The translations under genes were made by a program, and so were the position numbers. A stretch of DNA of 57,761 bases from the NCBI GenBank assembly GCA_937125455.1, contig CAKZLK010000039.1, forward strand, positions 1-57,761, written 5' to 3'. Below the pieces are notes generated by a model, which made no database searches, was not told where the DNA came from, and saw only the letters and a program-made list of their open reading frames with translations. Shown here piece after piece: positions 16,324 through 25,031 of the stretch. Every line of letters starts with the position of its first letter. Positions within the stretch are counted from its first letter, which is position 1. The DNA is from an uncultured Aequorivita sp. (GTDB lineage: Bacteria; Bacteroidota; Bacteroidia; Flavobacteriales; Flavobacteriaceae).

Positions 16324-17271
16324 TTATTCCGAAGTATTTTCAAGTTGCTTCTGATGATGCCTCATGGAATGTGCTAAACTCTCGCCGTGGAAAAGTAGGA
16401 ATTTGAACAATGGACGATATTTTGGTTTGAAAATGGCTTTAAAAAAATAGGTGAGCAACAAAAAGCTTTTGATGATCCAAAACTTACAAAAACCGAGATT
16501 TTTTCGAACCACATATAAATACGAAAGCAAGTGCTCTTTTTTTCGCAATATGTTGAAGCCGCCACTTTGCCCTTCCAAATGAATGTAGTTAAGGCTTGGA
16601 ATAAAAACTGTTTTGTATTCCAATTTTTTCAAACGGTAGCAAATGTCAAATTCTTCATAATAAAGAAAAATATTGGGATCAAAACCACCACACTCACGAT
16701 AGGCATTTGCATTGAAAAACATAAAACTGCCAATCACAAAATCAACTTGGGTTGGCACTATTAATTCAGCATTAATTCTAGGAATGTTGGGATCGGTTCT
16801 ATAAAGAAGTTTTTTTCCAAACAATTTATAGCGAACGCCTTCAAACGGTCGCTGCGAAATGGTTTTTTCACCTTCTCTATTTAGTATTTGGATACCACAA
16901 ACACCAACATCATCATTGCTTTCCATAAATGAAACCATCTCGGAAAAGCAATCTTCAGTAAAAAGCACATCACTGTTTATAAAAGCAAAATAGCGCCCTG
17001 TGGCTTGTTGAACTCCCAAAACATTTCCAGCTCCAAAACCCAGATTGATATAGCTTCGAACCACTTTACAATCTTCTTGGTTTTGAAATTTATTTTGAAG
17101 AGATAATCCTTCATTATTGGCAGAAGCATTGTCCACGATTATATATTCCACAGCAACGTTTTCTGAAGTGTGTTGTTTAATGGAAGCCACACAATCCAGG
17201 GTTAATTGATAGGTATTGTAGTTTAAAATAATGACCGAAATGAACGGCTGTGTGGAAGTGTTTTTTTCCAA
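16324..17271 (-). CDS. family 2 glycosyltransferase, rhamnosyltransferase-like
   Basis: The 315-residue GT-A enzyme begins with FISVIILNYNTYQLTLDCV and has the DNAS nucleotide-sugar site (IIVDNAS) and a metal-site region in AFINSDVLF. Later motifs FFNANAYRECGGFDPNIFLYYEEFDICYRLKK are typical of dTDP-rhamnose-type transferases. It is the first gene of the LPS core locus. A short amphipathic/hydrophobic C-terminal stretch (KSFLLLTYFFKAIF) may bind the membrane. The start is TTG at 17271 with no ATG option before the active domain. It is divergent from the gene at 17346. The sugar and acceptor cannot be told from sequence. Confidence 0.88.
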   Translation of the reverse strand: MEKNTSTQPFISVIILNYNTYQLTLDCVASIKQHTSENVAVEYIIVDNASANNEGLSLQNKFQNQEDCKVVRSYINLGFGAGNVLGVQQATGRYFAFINSDVLFTEDCFSEMVSFMESNDDVGVCGIQILNREGEKTISQRPFEGVRYKLFGKKLLYRTDPNIPRINAELIVPTQVDFVIGSFMFFNANAYRECGGFDPNIFLYYEEFDICYRLKKLEYKTVFIPSLNYIHLEGQSGGFNILRKKEHLLSYLYVVRKNLGFCKFWIIKSFLLLTYFFKAIFKPKYRPLFKFLLFHGESLAHSMRHHQKQLENTSE

Positions 17272-17287
17272 AATTTAATCTGTTTGG

Positions 17288-17320
17288 TTTGCCAAAGGCT
17301 TTAAAAATAGGCTATTTTTG
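17288..17320 (+). promoter_or_regulatory. Bacteroidota-type promoter for the 17346 gene
   Basis: TTTG at 17288-17291 and TATTTTTG at 17313-17320 match the -33 and -7 elements (TTTG and TAnnTTTG) with a 21-base spacer. The ATG lies 25 bases downstream. This supports a start at 17346 rather than earlier in the frame. Confidence 0.7.
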
Positions 17321-17345
17321 TGAAACAACTAACCATAACAAAGGT

Positions 17346-18215
17346 ATGTCTAAAAAAATTCACGTTGGCTTTTTGCTATCTTATGATTATGAGAATCTCA
17401 AAAAAGCCATTCCACCGGTTTATGAAGATGCCGATGCCATATTCCTTGCCGAGGATAAGGAGTATAGAACTTGGTCTGGTGAAAAATTTGAAGTTTCGCC
17501 TTCGTTTTATATTTGGTTAAAAGAATTTGATACACAGAAAAAAATACAGATTTATAAAGACGATTTTTACCTTCCCGAGCTTTCTGCCATTGAAAATGAC
17601 ACTCGCGAGCGAACGTTTCTTTCCGAAAGGATGGGCCTTGGCAATTGGTTGGTTCAAGTAGATGCTGATGAATATTTTATAGATTTTAAAAGCTTTGTAA
17701 AAACACTCCGCAAGTATGATAGTTTTCTGAAAAATCCTGAAAGGACACCGGTTCAGATTGCCGGATTTCTTATAAATATGTACAAATACACGGATAACGG
17801 ACTGTTGTATGTTGACAATCCTACCAAAGTTTTGCTTGCTACAAACTATCCAAAATACACCTTTGCGCGCCAAAACAGAAAACGCATTATTTATACCGAT
17901 AATCTGTTGATGCACGAATGCATTTCGCGTAGCGAAAAGGATTTAATGACCAAACTCACTAACTGGGGCCATTCCAAGGATTTTGATATTGAACAGTATG
18001 TTGAAAAATGGCGCTCGGTAAACAAAGACAATTATAAGGGAATGCAGGATTTTTTCTATCTACAACCCGAAGGATGGAAAACACTGGATTATATTGACTC
18101 CAAAAATATGGACGAGATAAAAAAACAATTAAACGCAAAACAGGAACTACACCCTTCATCATTATTTCTTTTTAAAAAGAATCTCGGACAATATTTTAAA
18201 CATCTTTTTAAATGA
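17346..18215 (+). CDS. putative glycosyltransferase, GT2-like
   Basis: The 289-residue protein starts MSKKIHVGFLLSYDYE. It contains VQVDADEYF, resembling the acidic DxD metal site of GT-A glycosyltransferases, and an upstream region resembling a nucleotide-sugar pocket (IFLAEDKEYRTWSGEKF). The frame is open 32 codons further upstream, but that part lies before a good promoter and is not expected to be translated. Its stop overlaps the next gene by four bases (ATGA), so the two are coupled. It belongs to the LPS core locus. The match to named families is weaker than for its neighbours, so donor and acceptor are unknown. Confidence 0.72.
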   Translation: MSKKIHVGFLLSYDYENLKKAIPPVYEDADAIFLAEDKEYRTWSGEKFEVSPSFYIWLKEFDTQKKIQIYKDDFYLPELSAIENDTRERTFLSERMGLGNWLVQVDADEYFIDFKSFVKTLRKYDSFLKNPERTPVQIAGFLINMYKYTDNGLLYVDNPTKVLLATNYPKYTFARQNRKRIIYTDNLLMHECISRSEKDLMTKLTNWGHSKDFDIEQYVEKWRSVNKDNYKGMQDFFYLQPEGWKTLDYIDSKNMDEIKKQLNAKQELHPSSLFLFKKNLGQYFKHLFK

Positions 18216-18997
18216 AAACGTCCCTATTAATTTCAACATATAATTGGCCGGAGGCTTTGGAACTGGTTCTCTTAAGCGCCAATCTTCAGACCGAACGACC
18301 GGATGAAATACTAATTGCAGACGATGGATCTTCGAAAAAAACAGCGGAGTTAATAAAAGCTTTCCAAAAGAAGCTGGTTACCCCAATCCATCATTTTTGG
18401 CATGAGGATAAGGGTTTTCGAAAGGCGATTATTTTAAATAAAGCCATTGCGGCCGCAAAAGGTGATTACATTATTCAAGTGGATGGCGATTGCATTATGC
18501 ACAAGGATTTTGTTCGTGATCACAAAGCTCTTGCGCAGCAAAATGTTTATCTTTTTGGGAGCCGCGTGAATGTTCAGGAGGAATTTCTTCCTAAGCTATT
18601 TAGTTCGCAAAAAATAAAATTTGGCTTTTTTGACAAAGGCATAAAAAAAAGAACTAGAAACCTACGTGTTCCCGCATTGAGTAATCTCTACAAAACCACT
18701 AACCAAATATCAGACAAGATGCGTGGCTGTAATGTTTCTTTTTGGAGAAAAGATGTAATTGCCGTAAATGGTTATAATGAAGAATTTGAAGGTTGGGGCC
18801 GTGAAGACTCCGAGTTGATTATTCGGATGATGCACAATGGGGTATTAGGCAGAAGACTGCGATATCGTGGGATAGTCTATCATATTTGGCACAAAGTGAA
18901 AGACCAAAGCCGTTTTGAAATTAATGATACGTTGCAGGAAAAAGCGCTCACCGAAGGGAGCAAGTGGTGTGAAAAAGGGATTGACAAATATTTGTAG
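18212..18997 (+). CDS. family 2 glycosyltransferase with galactosyltransferase-type C-terminus
   Basis: The 261-residue GT-A enzyme begins SLLISTYNWPEALELVL. It carries ILIADDGSS and VDGDCIMH (the DxD-like metal site), and then NVSFWRKDVIAVNGYNEEFEGWGREDSEL. The last motif is the C-terminal domain seen in beta-galactosyl/chondroitin-type GT2 enzymes that bind the acceptor. It closely resembles each half of the two-module enzyme at 21385-23022, suggesting common origin by duplication. It is translationally coupled to the upstream gene (ATGA overlap). Sugar specificity is not evident. Confidence 0.88.
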   Translation: MKTSLLISTYNWPEALELVLLSANLQTERPDEILIADDGSSKKTAELIKAFQKKLVTPIHHFWHEDKGFRKAIILNKAIAAAKGDYIIQVDGDCIMHKDFVRDHKALAQQNVYLFGSRVNVQEEFLPKLFSSQKIKFGFFDKGIKKRTRNLRVPALSNLYKTTNQISDKMRGCNVSFWRKDVIAVNGYNEEFEGWGREDSELIIRMMHNGVLGRRLRYRGIVYHIWHKVKDQSRFEINDTLQEKALTEGSKWCEKGIDKYL

Positions 18998-19006
18998 TGC
19001 CTTCCT

Positions 19007-19030
19007 AAATCTTGCCTCAATGGGAGATTT
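19007..19030. terminator. possible weak bidirectional terminator
   Basis: AAATCT (19007-19012) and AGATTT (19025-19030) flank a 12-base spacer between two convergent glycosyltransferase genes, followed by a short T run. The stem is short and A/T-rich, so the call is tentative. Confidence 0.35.
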
Positions 19031-19792
19031 TTAATCAATTTTCCGATACAACAACCAAAGGTTCACATATCTTTTGAAAACCGAAAAAGCGCTTACATAG
19101 GCCAAAATAAACCCTTCCTTTCCGTCCAAAATACCCAAGCGAAAAATAAATTGGTTCCAAAAACGATAGAACGGCCTAAACAGAAAATGGTAATAATTTG
19201 GTTTTTTCCCTTTTTTGAAAAGCATTTCTGCTTGCAGTTCACTGTAATGATGCGCTTTTGAAGTATAATCATCAAAAGATTTATAGGTGTGATGCGGCAA
19301 ACTGTTTTTTAAATTTTCGGTTTTGCCGTTAGTTTCTAAAGTTTCGTGTACCAAATTCGCATTGTACCGGCAATGTTCTTTGTTGAAAAAGCGCACGATA
19401 TAGTCATTCTGTAAGCCGCTGTATTTTATGCGTTTCCCCATAAAATAAAAATCCCTTTTCACGAAATAGGCAATTGCTTTAGGATCTTTGGATTTTTCAA
19501 TGATTTCGCTTGCCAAGTCGGGCGTTATTTCTTCATCCAAATCAAAAAAAGTAACCCAATCGTTTTTGGCTTTTGAGATAGCGAAATTCTTCTGAGCTGA
19601 AAAATTATCGAAAGTCCTTTGGTATACTATAACCTTCTCATGTTTTGAGGCCAAAGCTACTGTTTCATCACTACTGAACGAATCAACAATCACAATTTCA
19701 TCTGCAAACCAAAGGCTCCCTATGTAGCCTTCAATATTGTGTGCCTCGTTAAGGGTAATGGCAAGAGCGGTAATTTTTGCAGGGTTTTCCAA
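19031..19792 (-). CDS. family 2 glycosyltransferase, WaaE/KdtX-like LPS core type
   Basis: The 253-residue enzyme has ALAITLNEAHNIEGYIGSL, IVIVDSFSSDET and VTFFDLDEEI in order. This is the pattern of LPS inner-core glucosyltransferases of the WaaE/KdtX group. The C-terminal part (FLFRPFYRFWNQFIFRLGILDGKEGFI) is a basic amphipathic membrane-binding region typical of that group. A second gene of the same type is at 20599-21336; both share the aromatic FxRF and DG patterns. It is convergent with the gene before it and divergent from the deacetylase gene at 19852. Role in core assembly is inferred from the family and locus. Confidence 0.88.
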   Translation of the reverse strand: MENPAKITALAITLNEAHNIEGYIGSLWFADEIVIVDSFSSDETVALASKHEKVIVYQRTFDNFSAQKNFAISKAKNDWVTFFDLDEEITPDLASEIIEKSKDPKAIAYFVKRDFYFMGKRIKYSGLQNDYIVRFFNKEHCRYNANLVHETLETNGKTENLKNSLPHHTYKSFDDYTSKAHHYSELQAEMLFKKGKKPNYYHFLFRPFYRFWNQFIFRLGILDGKEGFILAYVSAFSVFKRYVNLWLLYRKID

Positions 19793-19851
19793 AAACAGCT
19801 TGTAGTTTGCGTAAAAGTAATAATTTTACAGCTATAAACTTGAAAACAGTT

Positions 19852-20556
19852 ATGGCGAAACTTCCTATTTTAATGTACCACCACGTTACCGAAGCGAATG
19901 GGAAAGGTTTGACTATTTCAACTAAAAATCTTGAGAAGCAGTTCAAGTATTTAGCCGAGAACGGTTACAAAACATATCACTTTGAGGAATTGCAAAACTT
20001 AAAAACCTTGTCAAGCACCAAAAATATAGTCATCACTTTTGATGATGGCTATGTTAGCCAACTGCAATTGGCACTTCCCTTGCTAAAAAAATACAAGTTA
20101 AAAGCTATCTTTTTTGTGCCATTGGACTTCTTAGGAAAAACCGATAGCTGGAATACTTCTTTGTTGGAAATAATGACTTCCGAGCAATTGAAATCACTCG
20201 ATCCAAAAATTGTGGAGTTGGGTTTTCATTCTTTTTACCATAAAAAATACACCGAGCTCTCCAATGCTGAAATTGAAGCTGACACTAGACGTTGTATGGA
20301 ATTTGTTTCAGAAAACGAATTGAATTTTTCACCTGTTTTGGCATATCCCTTTGGTAAGTTTCCGAAAGAGAAAACTAAAAATGAAATTTTCAAAAAAGAA
20401 CTCCAACAAAATGGCATTAAATACGGCTTGCGGATAGGAAATCGAGTTAATCAATTTCCCTTCAAAAGACCTTTTGAAATCGAAAGAATCGATGTTAAAG
20501 GTGAATTTTCATTATTAAAGTTTCGGCAGAAAATTAGGTTTGGGAAGTGGTTTTGA
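19852..20556 (+). CDS. polysaccharide deacetylase (NodB homology) family protein
   Basis: The 234-residue protein begins MAKLPILMYHHVTE, the standard opening of the carbohydrate esterase 4 family, which removes N- or O-acetyl groups from surface sugars. The metal site is visible as ITFDDGY (Asp-Asp) and, further on, LGFHSFYHKKY. There is no signal peptide, so it probably acts in the cytoplasm on a lipid-linked precursor or an activated sugar. The frame is open upstream to 19777, but the ATG at 19852 matches the family start. It sits between two WaaE-like transferases, pointing to core sugar modification. Confidence 0.85.
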   Translation: MAKLPILMYHHVTEANGKGLTISTKNLEKQFKYLAENGYKTYHFEELQNLKTLSSTKNIVITFDDGYVSQLQLALPLLKKYKLKAIFFVPLDFLGKTDSWNTSLLEIMTSEQLKSLDPKIVELGFHSFYHKKYTELSNAEIEADTRRCMEFVSENELNFSPVLAYPFGKFPKEKTKNEIFKKELQQNGIKYGLRIGNRVNQFPFKRPFEIERIDVKGEFSLLKFRQKIRFGKWF

Positions 20557-20575
20557 GGTTCAGGGTTTAACTTTC

Positions 20576-20596
20576 AATCAACAATCAACAATCAAC
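20576..20596. repeat. three-copy heptad repeat (AATCAAC)
   Basis: Three perfect 7-base AATCAAC units end two bases before the stop codon of the minus-strand glycosyltransferase. The complementary unit is GTTGATT, another GTT-type heptad like those at 2248 and 12503. Confidence 0.6.
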
Positions 20597-20598
20597 CA

Positions 20599-21336
20599 TT
20601 ATCGCATTCCTTTCTGCAAAAGCATCAGTTTCACATATCTTGAAAAAACACCATATGCATTTATTGCTGCAATGGTAAGCCCTGGCACACCATCTTTATA
20701 GCTTCCACGGATGATGTATGATTTTATAAAACGGAATGTAGGTTTTATTAAAAGATGAGCCCATGTAACCTTTTTTCCTTTTTCAAACAGTTGTTCCGCT
20801 TGAAACCAAGCGTACGACTCTTTTTTTGATATGTAGTTTTGAAGCCCTTTATAGGTGTAATGCTCCACCATTGACTTCAACTTGCCAATAGAACCTTTAC
20901 AGTTCAATTTTTCGTGAACAAGTCCTGTAAAATGTGCTCCATCGCGTATTACCAATCTTAAAACATCATCGCTGTGATGGTACAGAAACCGATCCATAAA
21001 GTAATGTGGGAAATTCAGTTTATAACCACCGTGTTTTGGGTTTTCGAGAGTCTTAAGGATTTCAGTTTTCAGTTTTTGTGGAATGCGCTCATCGGCATCC
21101 AAAAAAAGCACCCAATCTCCCGTAGCCTCTTTTAAGGCGAAATTTTTCTGGTTGGAAAAATTGTCAAACTTGCGTTGCAGGAATTTGGTAGCGTATTTTT
21201 TGGCGATTTCGGAGGTTCTGTCGGTGCTGAATGAATCCACAACAATGATCTCATCAGCAAAAGAAACACTTTTAAGTGCTTCTTCTACGAAAGCTTCTTC
21301 ATTGAAGGTGGGGATTATTACCGAAAGTTTTGCCAT
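20599..21336 (-). CDS. family 2 glycosyltransferase, WaaE/KdtX-like LPS core type
   Basis: The 245-residue enzyme runs LSVIIPTFNEEAFVEEAL, IIVVDSFSTDRTSEIA and WVLFLDADERI. That sequence of motifs places it with LPS core glycosyltransferases of the WaaE/KdtX type, and it is clearly a paralogue of the gene at 19031-19792. The acidic LDADER is the metal/donor site. The C-terminal part (LLIKPTFRFIKSYIIRGSYKDGVPGL) matches the membrane-binding end of its paralogue. It is divergent from the two-module transferase at 21385. The two WaaE-like genes probably add successive residues of the core. Confidence 0.88.
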   Translation of the reverse strand: MAKLSVIIPTFNEEAFVEEALKSVSFADEIIVVDSFSTDRTSEIAKKYATKFLQRKFDNFSNQKNFALKEATGDWVLFLDADERIPQKLKTEILKTLENPKHGGYKLNFPHYFMDRFLYHHSDDVLRLVIRDGAHFTGLVHEKLNCKGSIGKLKSMVEHYTYKGLQNYISKKESYAWFQAEQLFEKGKKVTWAHLLIKPTFRFIKSYIIRGSYKDGVPGLTIAAINAYGVFSRYVKLMLLQKGMR

Positions 21337-21360
21337 ATTCGCAAAATTAGCAAATAAGAT

Positions 21361-21368
21361 TATCTTTG
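21361..21368 (+). promoter_or_regulatory. TAnnTTTG -7 element for the double glycosyltransferase gene
   Basis: TATCTTTG matches the Bacteroidota -7 consensus exactly and is followed by the ATG 16 bases later. No clear -33 TTG at normal spacing was found. Confidence 0.5.
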
Positions 21369-21384
21369 CACAAAATATATTTTC

Positions 21385-23022
21385 ATGAACATGCCAGCTA
21401 TTTCAGTAATAATAAGTACATACAATTCGGAAGAATGGTTGCGAAAAGTGCTGGAAGGCTATATGTATCAAGATTACCAAAACTACGAGGTAATTGTTGC
21501 CGATGATGGTTCAAAAACCGAAACACGGGAACTTATTGAGTCTTTTCAAAAAAAATACCCTGTGCCACTTAGGCATATATGGCATGAGGATAAGGGGTAT
21601 AGACGCCAGCGGATTTTGAACGAAGCTATTCTTAAAGCGAATTATGAATATATTTTGTTCACTGATGGCGATTGCATACCGAGAAAAGATTTTGTTTCGG
21701 TACATGCAAGGTTTGCCGAAAAGGGATACTTCCTTTCTGGTGGTTATTGTAAGTTGCCAATGAAAACTAGTGAAGCCATTTCTAAAGAGGATATTGAAAC
21801 AGGAAATTGTTTTAATGTGAAATGGCTGAAACAGCACGATAGACTCAAGGGAACACAAAGCTTGAAGTTAAACTCAGGTCCAACTGTGGCAACTATTTTG
21901 GATTTGATAACTCCTACCAATGCCAGTTTCAATAACTGCAACTCTTCAGCTTTTAAAGAAGATCTTTTGGCAATAAACGGATACGATGAGCGAATGCAAT
22001 ACGGTGGTCCCGACAGAGAGCTTGGCGAAAGACTTGAAAATTATGGGTTAAAATCAAAACAGATTAGGCACAAAGCTATTTGTTTACATCTGGACCATGC
22101 CAGGGGATATAAAACTAAAGAATCTTTGGAACGCAATCTTGCTATACGGAAGGATACAAAAAAAAGCGAGCGCTATTGGACTGAGCATGGGATTAAAAAA
22201 ACGCCAGCTATTTCTGTAATTGTAAGTACCTATAATCAACCTGAATGGCTTAAAAAGGCTTTGTGGGGTTTTGAAAATCAGACCGAGAAAGATTTTGAAA
22301 TCGTCATTGCTGATGATGGTTCTACTCCAGACACTTTGGAAATGATAGAAACCTTTAAAAAGACGTCCCCTTTAGAAATTTCGCACGTTTGGCAGGAGGA
22401 CAAAGGGTTTAGAAAGACTATGATATTGAACAAAGCCATACAGGCTTCCAAAGGAGAATATATCATTTTCACTGATGGAGATTGCATTCCAAAGTATGAT
22501 TTTGTGGAAACCCATAAAAAACACCGAAAGCCAAATTGTTTTCTTTCAGCGGGCTATTTAAAACTTCCAATGGAACTTTCAAATAAAATTTCAAAAGAAG
22601 ATATAGTTTCCCGTAAATGCTTTGATCCAAAATGGCTTGTGCAGCAAGGCTTAAAAAGAAGTTTCAAAATAAACAAGCTAACCTCTAGTGAGGCAAAAGA
22701 AAAATTCTTGAATGCTATAACCCCAACAAGCCCAACTTGGGACGGGAACAATGTTTCGGGCTGGCGGAAGGATATACTTTCCGTAAATGGTTTTGACGAA
22801 CGCATGCAATATGGTGGTGAGGATCGCGAACTTGGCGAACGCCTTATGAACAAAGGCATAAAACCTTTGCAGATACGCTATAGCACGGTAACCATTCATT
22901 TGGATCATCCGCGCGGGTATGTAACTGACGATATGATTGTAAAAAACAAGGCAATTAGAAAGCAGACCAAAAAGAATAAAAGCGTTTGGACCGAATACGG
23001 CATTGAGAAAAAAGAAGCTTAA
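21385..23022 (+). CDS. fused tandem family 2 glycosyltransferase (two catalytic modules)
   Basis: The 545-residue protein consists of two full GT2 modules, about residues 1-273 and 274-545. Each has the same series: AISVI(I/V)STYN, VIADDGS-type donor site, TDGDCIP metal site, SGGYCKLPM or SAGYLKLPM, and INGYDERMQYGG with DRELGERL. The near-identical wording shows an internal duplication followed by moderate divergence, not a fusion of unrelated enzymes. Both metal sites are intact, so both modules may be active, perhaps adding two sugars in a row or making an alternating polymer. Start is ATG 21385 or the ATG two codons later. The single-module relative is at 18212. Confidence 0.9.
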   Translation: MNMPAISVIISTYNSEEWLRKVLEGYMYQDYQNYEVIVADDGSKTETRELIESFQKKYPVPLRHIWHEDKGYRRQRILNEAILKANYEYILFTDGDCIPRKDFVSVHARFAEKGYFLSGGYCKLPMKTSEAISKEDIETGNCFNVKWLKQHDRLKGTQSLKLNSGPTVATILDLITPTNASFNNCNSSAFKEDLLAINGYDERMQYGGPDRELGERLENYGLKSKQIRHKAICLHLDHARGYKTKESLERNLAIRKDTKKSERYWTEHGIKKTPAISVIVSTYNQPEWLKKALWGFENQTEKDFEIVIADDGSTPDTLEMIETFKKTSPLEISHVWQEDKGFRKTMILNKAIQASKGEYIIFTDGDCIPKYDFVETHKKHRKPNCFLSAGYLKLPMELSNKISKEDIVSRKCFDPKWLVQQGLKRSFKINKLTSSEAKEKFLNAITPTSPTWDGNNVSGWRKDILSVNGFDERMQYGGEDRELGERLMNKGIKPLQIRYSTVTIHLDHPRGYVTDDMIVKNKAIRKQTKKNKSVWTEYGIEKKEA

Positions 23023-23046
23023 TAATTCCCCAAAAACCTTAAGAAA

Positions 23047-24120
23047 CTATTTTGTAGCGTCTTTAAGATGATGCGCTAAAAAAGGTTTCAGTTTTTTAAA
23101 AATTAACGTTGGTGTAAGTTCGTTGTACATAACTGATGGGTTTTCCTCAATTTTTTTTCGCTCTTCACGTGTAAATTCTGTGTACAAATTGGGTTTTTCC
23201 TCCAAAAGATGAATGGATTCGTGCTGAATATGATCTTCAAAACTACTCCAGTCTTCTTTTTCAATATAGGGGGAATATACAGTAAAAGTAGGTTTGTGTA
23301 GCGCTTTGGCAATGTGTACGCTTCCACCTTCATTGGAAATAAGCATATCACATTTGTTCATCAATTTTACAAAACCCCGGATGGAATCTTCATAAATATC
23401 CAAATCTATCTCTGCTTTGTTTTTGCAAAGCCCATAAATTTTTAATGCCTCCTCTTTTTGGTTTGGAGCATAATTGAAAAGTATTTTCACGTTGTAATTT
23501 TCAGCAATATAATCTATCAGTTCCGCCACGTAAGAGTAGGGCATAGATTTTTGTGGTGTGCTGCCCAACACCCCCAGCATAATTACGGGAAGGTTTTCGT
23601 TATTGGGGAGATGATATTTTTTTTCTTCCTCGGTTAAATAAATCAAGGGTTCGTCAGCAGGTTCGGGAAGCGAAAAAACCGATTGCACTAAACTAATCCT
23701 GTTTTCAATGGCTTTACCACAAAACATAGTGTGTCGCGGCATATAGTTGATTGGGTGCGAATAAAACGGCAGGCGTAATTTCTTTTTTATTCTTTTAAAA
23801 CCGATGCGATATTCGGCCCCAGAAAGCAAACAGATCATTCTACTTTGAAATTTGGAATACGGATCAAAAATGATGTCGTATTTTTCTTTTTTTATTTTTG
23901 CAATGGTCTGTAAAAGCTTTGGAAATTTCTTCAGTTCCTTTTCTTTTACCGAAATAACGCGATCTATAAACGGATTGTTTTCCAAGACGCCCGTTGTATA
24001 ATCATATACAAAATAGGTAACCTCGCTTTTGGGGAATACTTTTTTAATATTCTCTGCAATAACGGAGCTGATGAGCACATCACCAATTCTTTTGTTCTGT
24101 ATTACGAGTATCTTCTTCAT
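23047..24120 (-). CDS. family 9 glycosyltransferase (ADP-heptose:LPS heptosyltransferase-like)
   Basis: The 357-residue GT-B enzyme begins MKKILVIQNKRIGDVLISS, the opening typical of heptosyltransferases (WaaC/F/Q). Its nucleotide-binding C-terminal domain has NEGGSVHIAKAL, a variant of the usual NDTGPMHLAAAL. It would add a heptose or related sugar to LPS core at the inner membrane face. The gene is divergent from the InaA-type kinase at 24170. Since heptose supply genes are not in the window, the transferred sugar cannot be confirmed. Confidence 0.88.
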   Translation of the reverse strand: MKKILVIQNKRIGDVLISSVIAENIKKVFPKSEVTYFVYDYTTGVLENNPFIDRVISVKEKELKKFPKLLQTIAKIKKEKYDIIFDPYSKFQSRMICLLSGAEYRIGFKRIKKKLRLPFYSHPINYMPRHTMFCGKAIENRISLVQSVFSLPEPADEPLIYLTEEEKKYHLPNNENLPVIMLGVLGSTPQKSMPYSYVAELIDYIAENYNVKILFNYAPNQKEEALKIYGLCKNKAEIDLDIYEDSIRGFVKLMNKCDMLISNEGGSVHIAKALHKPTFTVYSPYIEKEDWSSFEDHIQHESIHLLEEKPNLYTEFTREERKKIEENPSVMYNELTPTLIFKKLKPFLAHHLKDATK

Positions 24121-24169
24121 ATAGATTATCTTCGCAAAATACCTTTTTTTGAATATATCTTTTTTATAA

Positions 24170-24916
24170 ATGCGCGAGAATTTTGTTATTCACCCAAATT
24201 ATTCCCATTTAGCTGCAAAGCTAGGGGATGTGCTTCACAATTTTTCTAAAAAAGGGGAATATGTGACCAAAGGGGAGCGCAATGTTATAAAAATGGTGCA
24301 GTTGGATGGAACTTCTTTCAATATTAAAAAGTTTAAAACACCGAATCCTTTTCAGGCTTTGGTGTATCAATATATAAGAAAGAGCAAGGCGAAACGATCT
24401 TTTGAATATGCTTCAAAATTGATTGAATTGGGCATAAAAACACCTTTCCCCGTTGCATATTTAGAAATGTTTTCAGGAGGATTACGGGAAAGTTTTTATG
24501 TAAGTGAGCACATTAACTACGATTTTGATTTTCGGGAATTGATACACAATCCGGAATTTAAAAAAAGGAATGAGGTTCTACGACAATTTACGAGATTCAC
24601 CTTTAAACTTCACGAAAATGGCGTGAACTTTCTAGACCATTCTCCGGGAAACACGTTGATTATAGAAACCAGTAAAAACGAATTCGATTTTTATTTGATT
24701 GATCTAAACCGCATGCGTTTTGAGCCCATGGATTTTAATGCACGGATGCACAACTTCCGTAGGCTTTGGCTTTCAAAAACAATGATGAAAGTAATGGCTG
24801 AGGAATATGCACAGCTTTACAACAAGCCTGTTGATGAAACATATGCACTGATGTTGAAATACAGTAGGGCTTTTCAGAAGAAAATTAATAGTAAGAAGTT
24901 GCGGAGGCGGAAGTAA
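24170..24916 (+). CDS. lipopolysaccharide kinase, InaA/KdkA family
   Basis: The 248-residue protein has the compact protein-kinase-like fold of LPS sugar kinases. Visible motifs are IKKFK (Lys54 as ATP-binding lysine), NFLDHSPGN (Asp156 as catalytic base, Asn161 for metal) and YLIDLNR (Asp178 as the DFG-equivalent). Such kinases phosphorylate Kdo or heptose of the inner core and stiffen the outer membrane through divalent cation bridges. It is the last gene of the core locus and is followed by a hairpin terminator. The choice between Kdo and heptose as substrate is open; Kdo is favoured because Bacteroidota cores usually carry phosphorylated Kdo. Confidence 0.85.
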   Translation: MRENFVIHPNYSHLAAKLGDVLHNFSKKGEYVTKGERNVIKMVQLDGTSFNIKKFKTPNPFQALVYQYIRKSKAKRSFEYASKLIELGIKTPFPVAYLEMFSGGLRESFYVSEHINYDFDFRELIHNPEFKKRNEVLRQFTRFTFKLHENGVNFLDHSPGNTLIIETSKNEFDFYLIDLNRMRFEPMDFNARMHNFRRLWLSKTMMKVMAEEYAQLYNKPVDETYALMLKYSRAFQKKINSKKLRRRK

Positions 24917-24917
24917 C

Positions 24918-24952
24918 ATGGGAATAAAAACTATTTTAGTCTTTATTCCCAT
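24918..24952 (+). terminator. hairpin terminator after the core locus
   Basis: ATGGGAATAAA (24918-24928) pairs perfectly with TTTATTCCCAT (24942-24952), an 11-base stem with a 13-base loop, two bases past the kinase stop codon. It is followed by an A/T-rich stretch without a strong T run. Confidence 0.55.
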
Positions 24953-25031
24953 TACATATTTTATAGTTTATATTCAAATATAACACAAAATCACTATTTC
25001 CAGACTATCTGGCAAAGTACTTTCAGCTTAG

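Noticed and set aside
17250-17345. N-terminal extension of the 17346 glycosyltransferase
   Set aside because: It lies upstream of and across a strong promoter match and does not look like the family; ATG 17346 is preferred.
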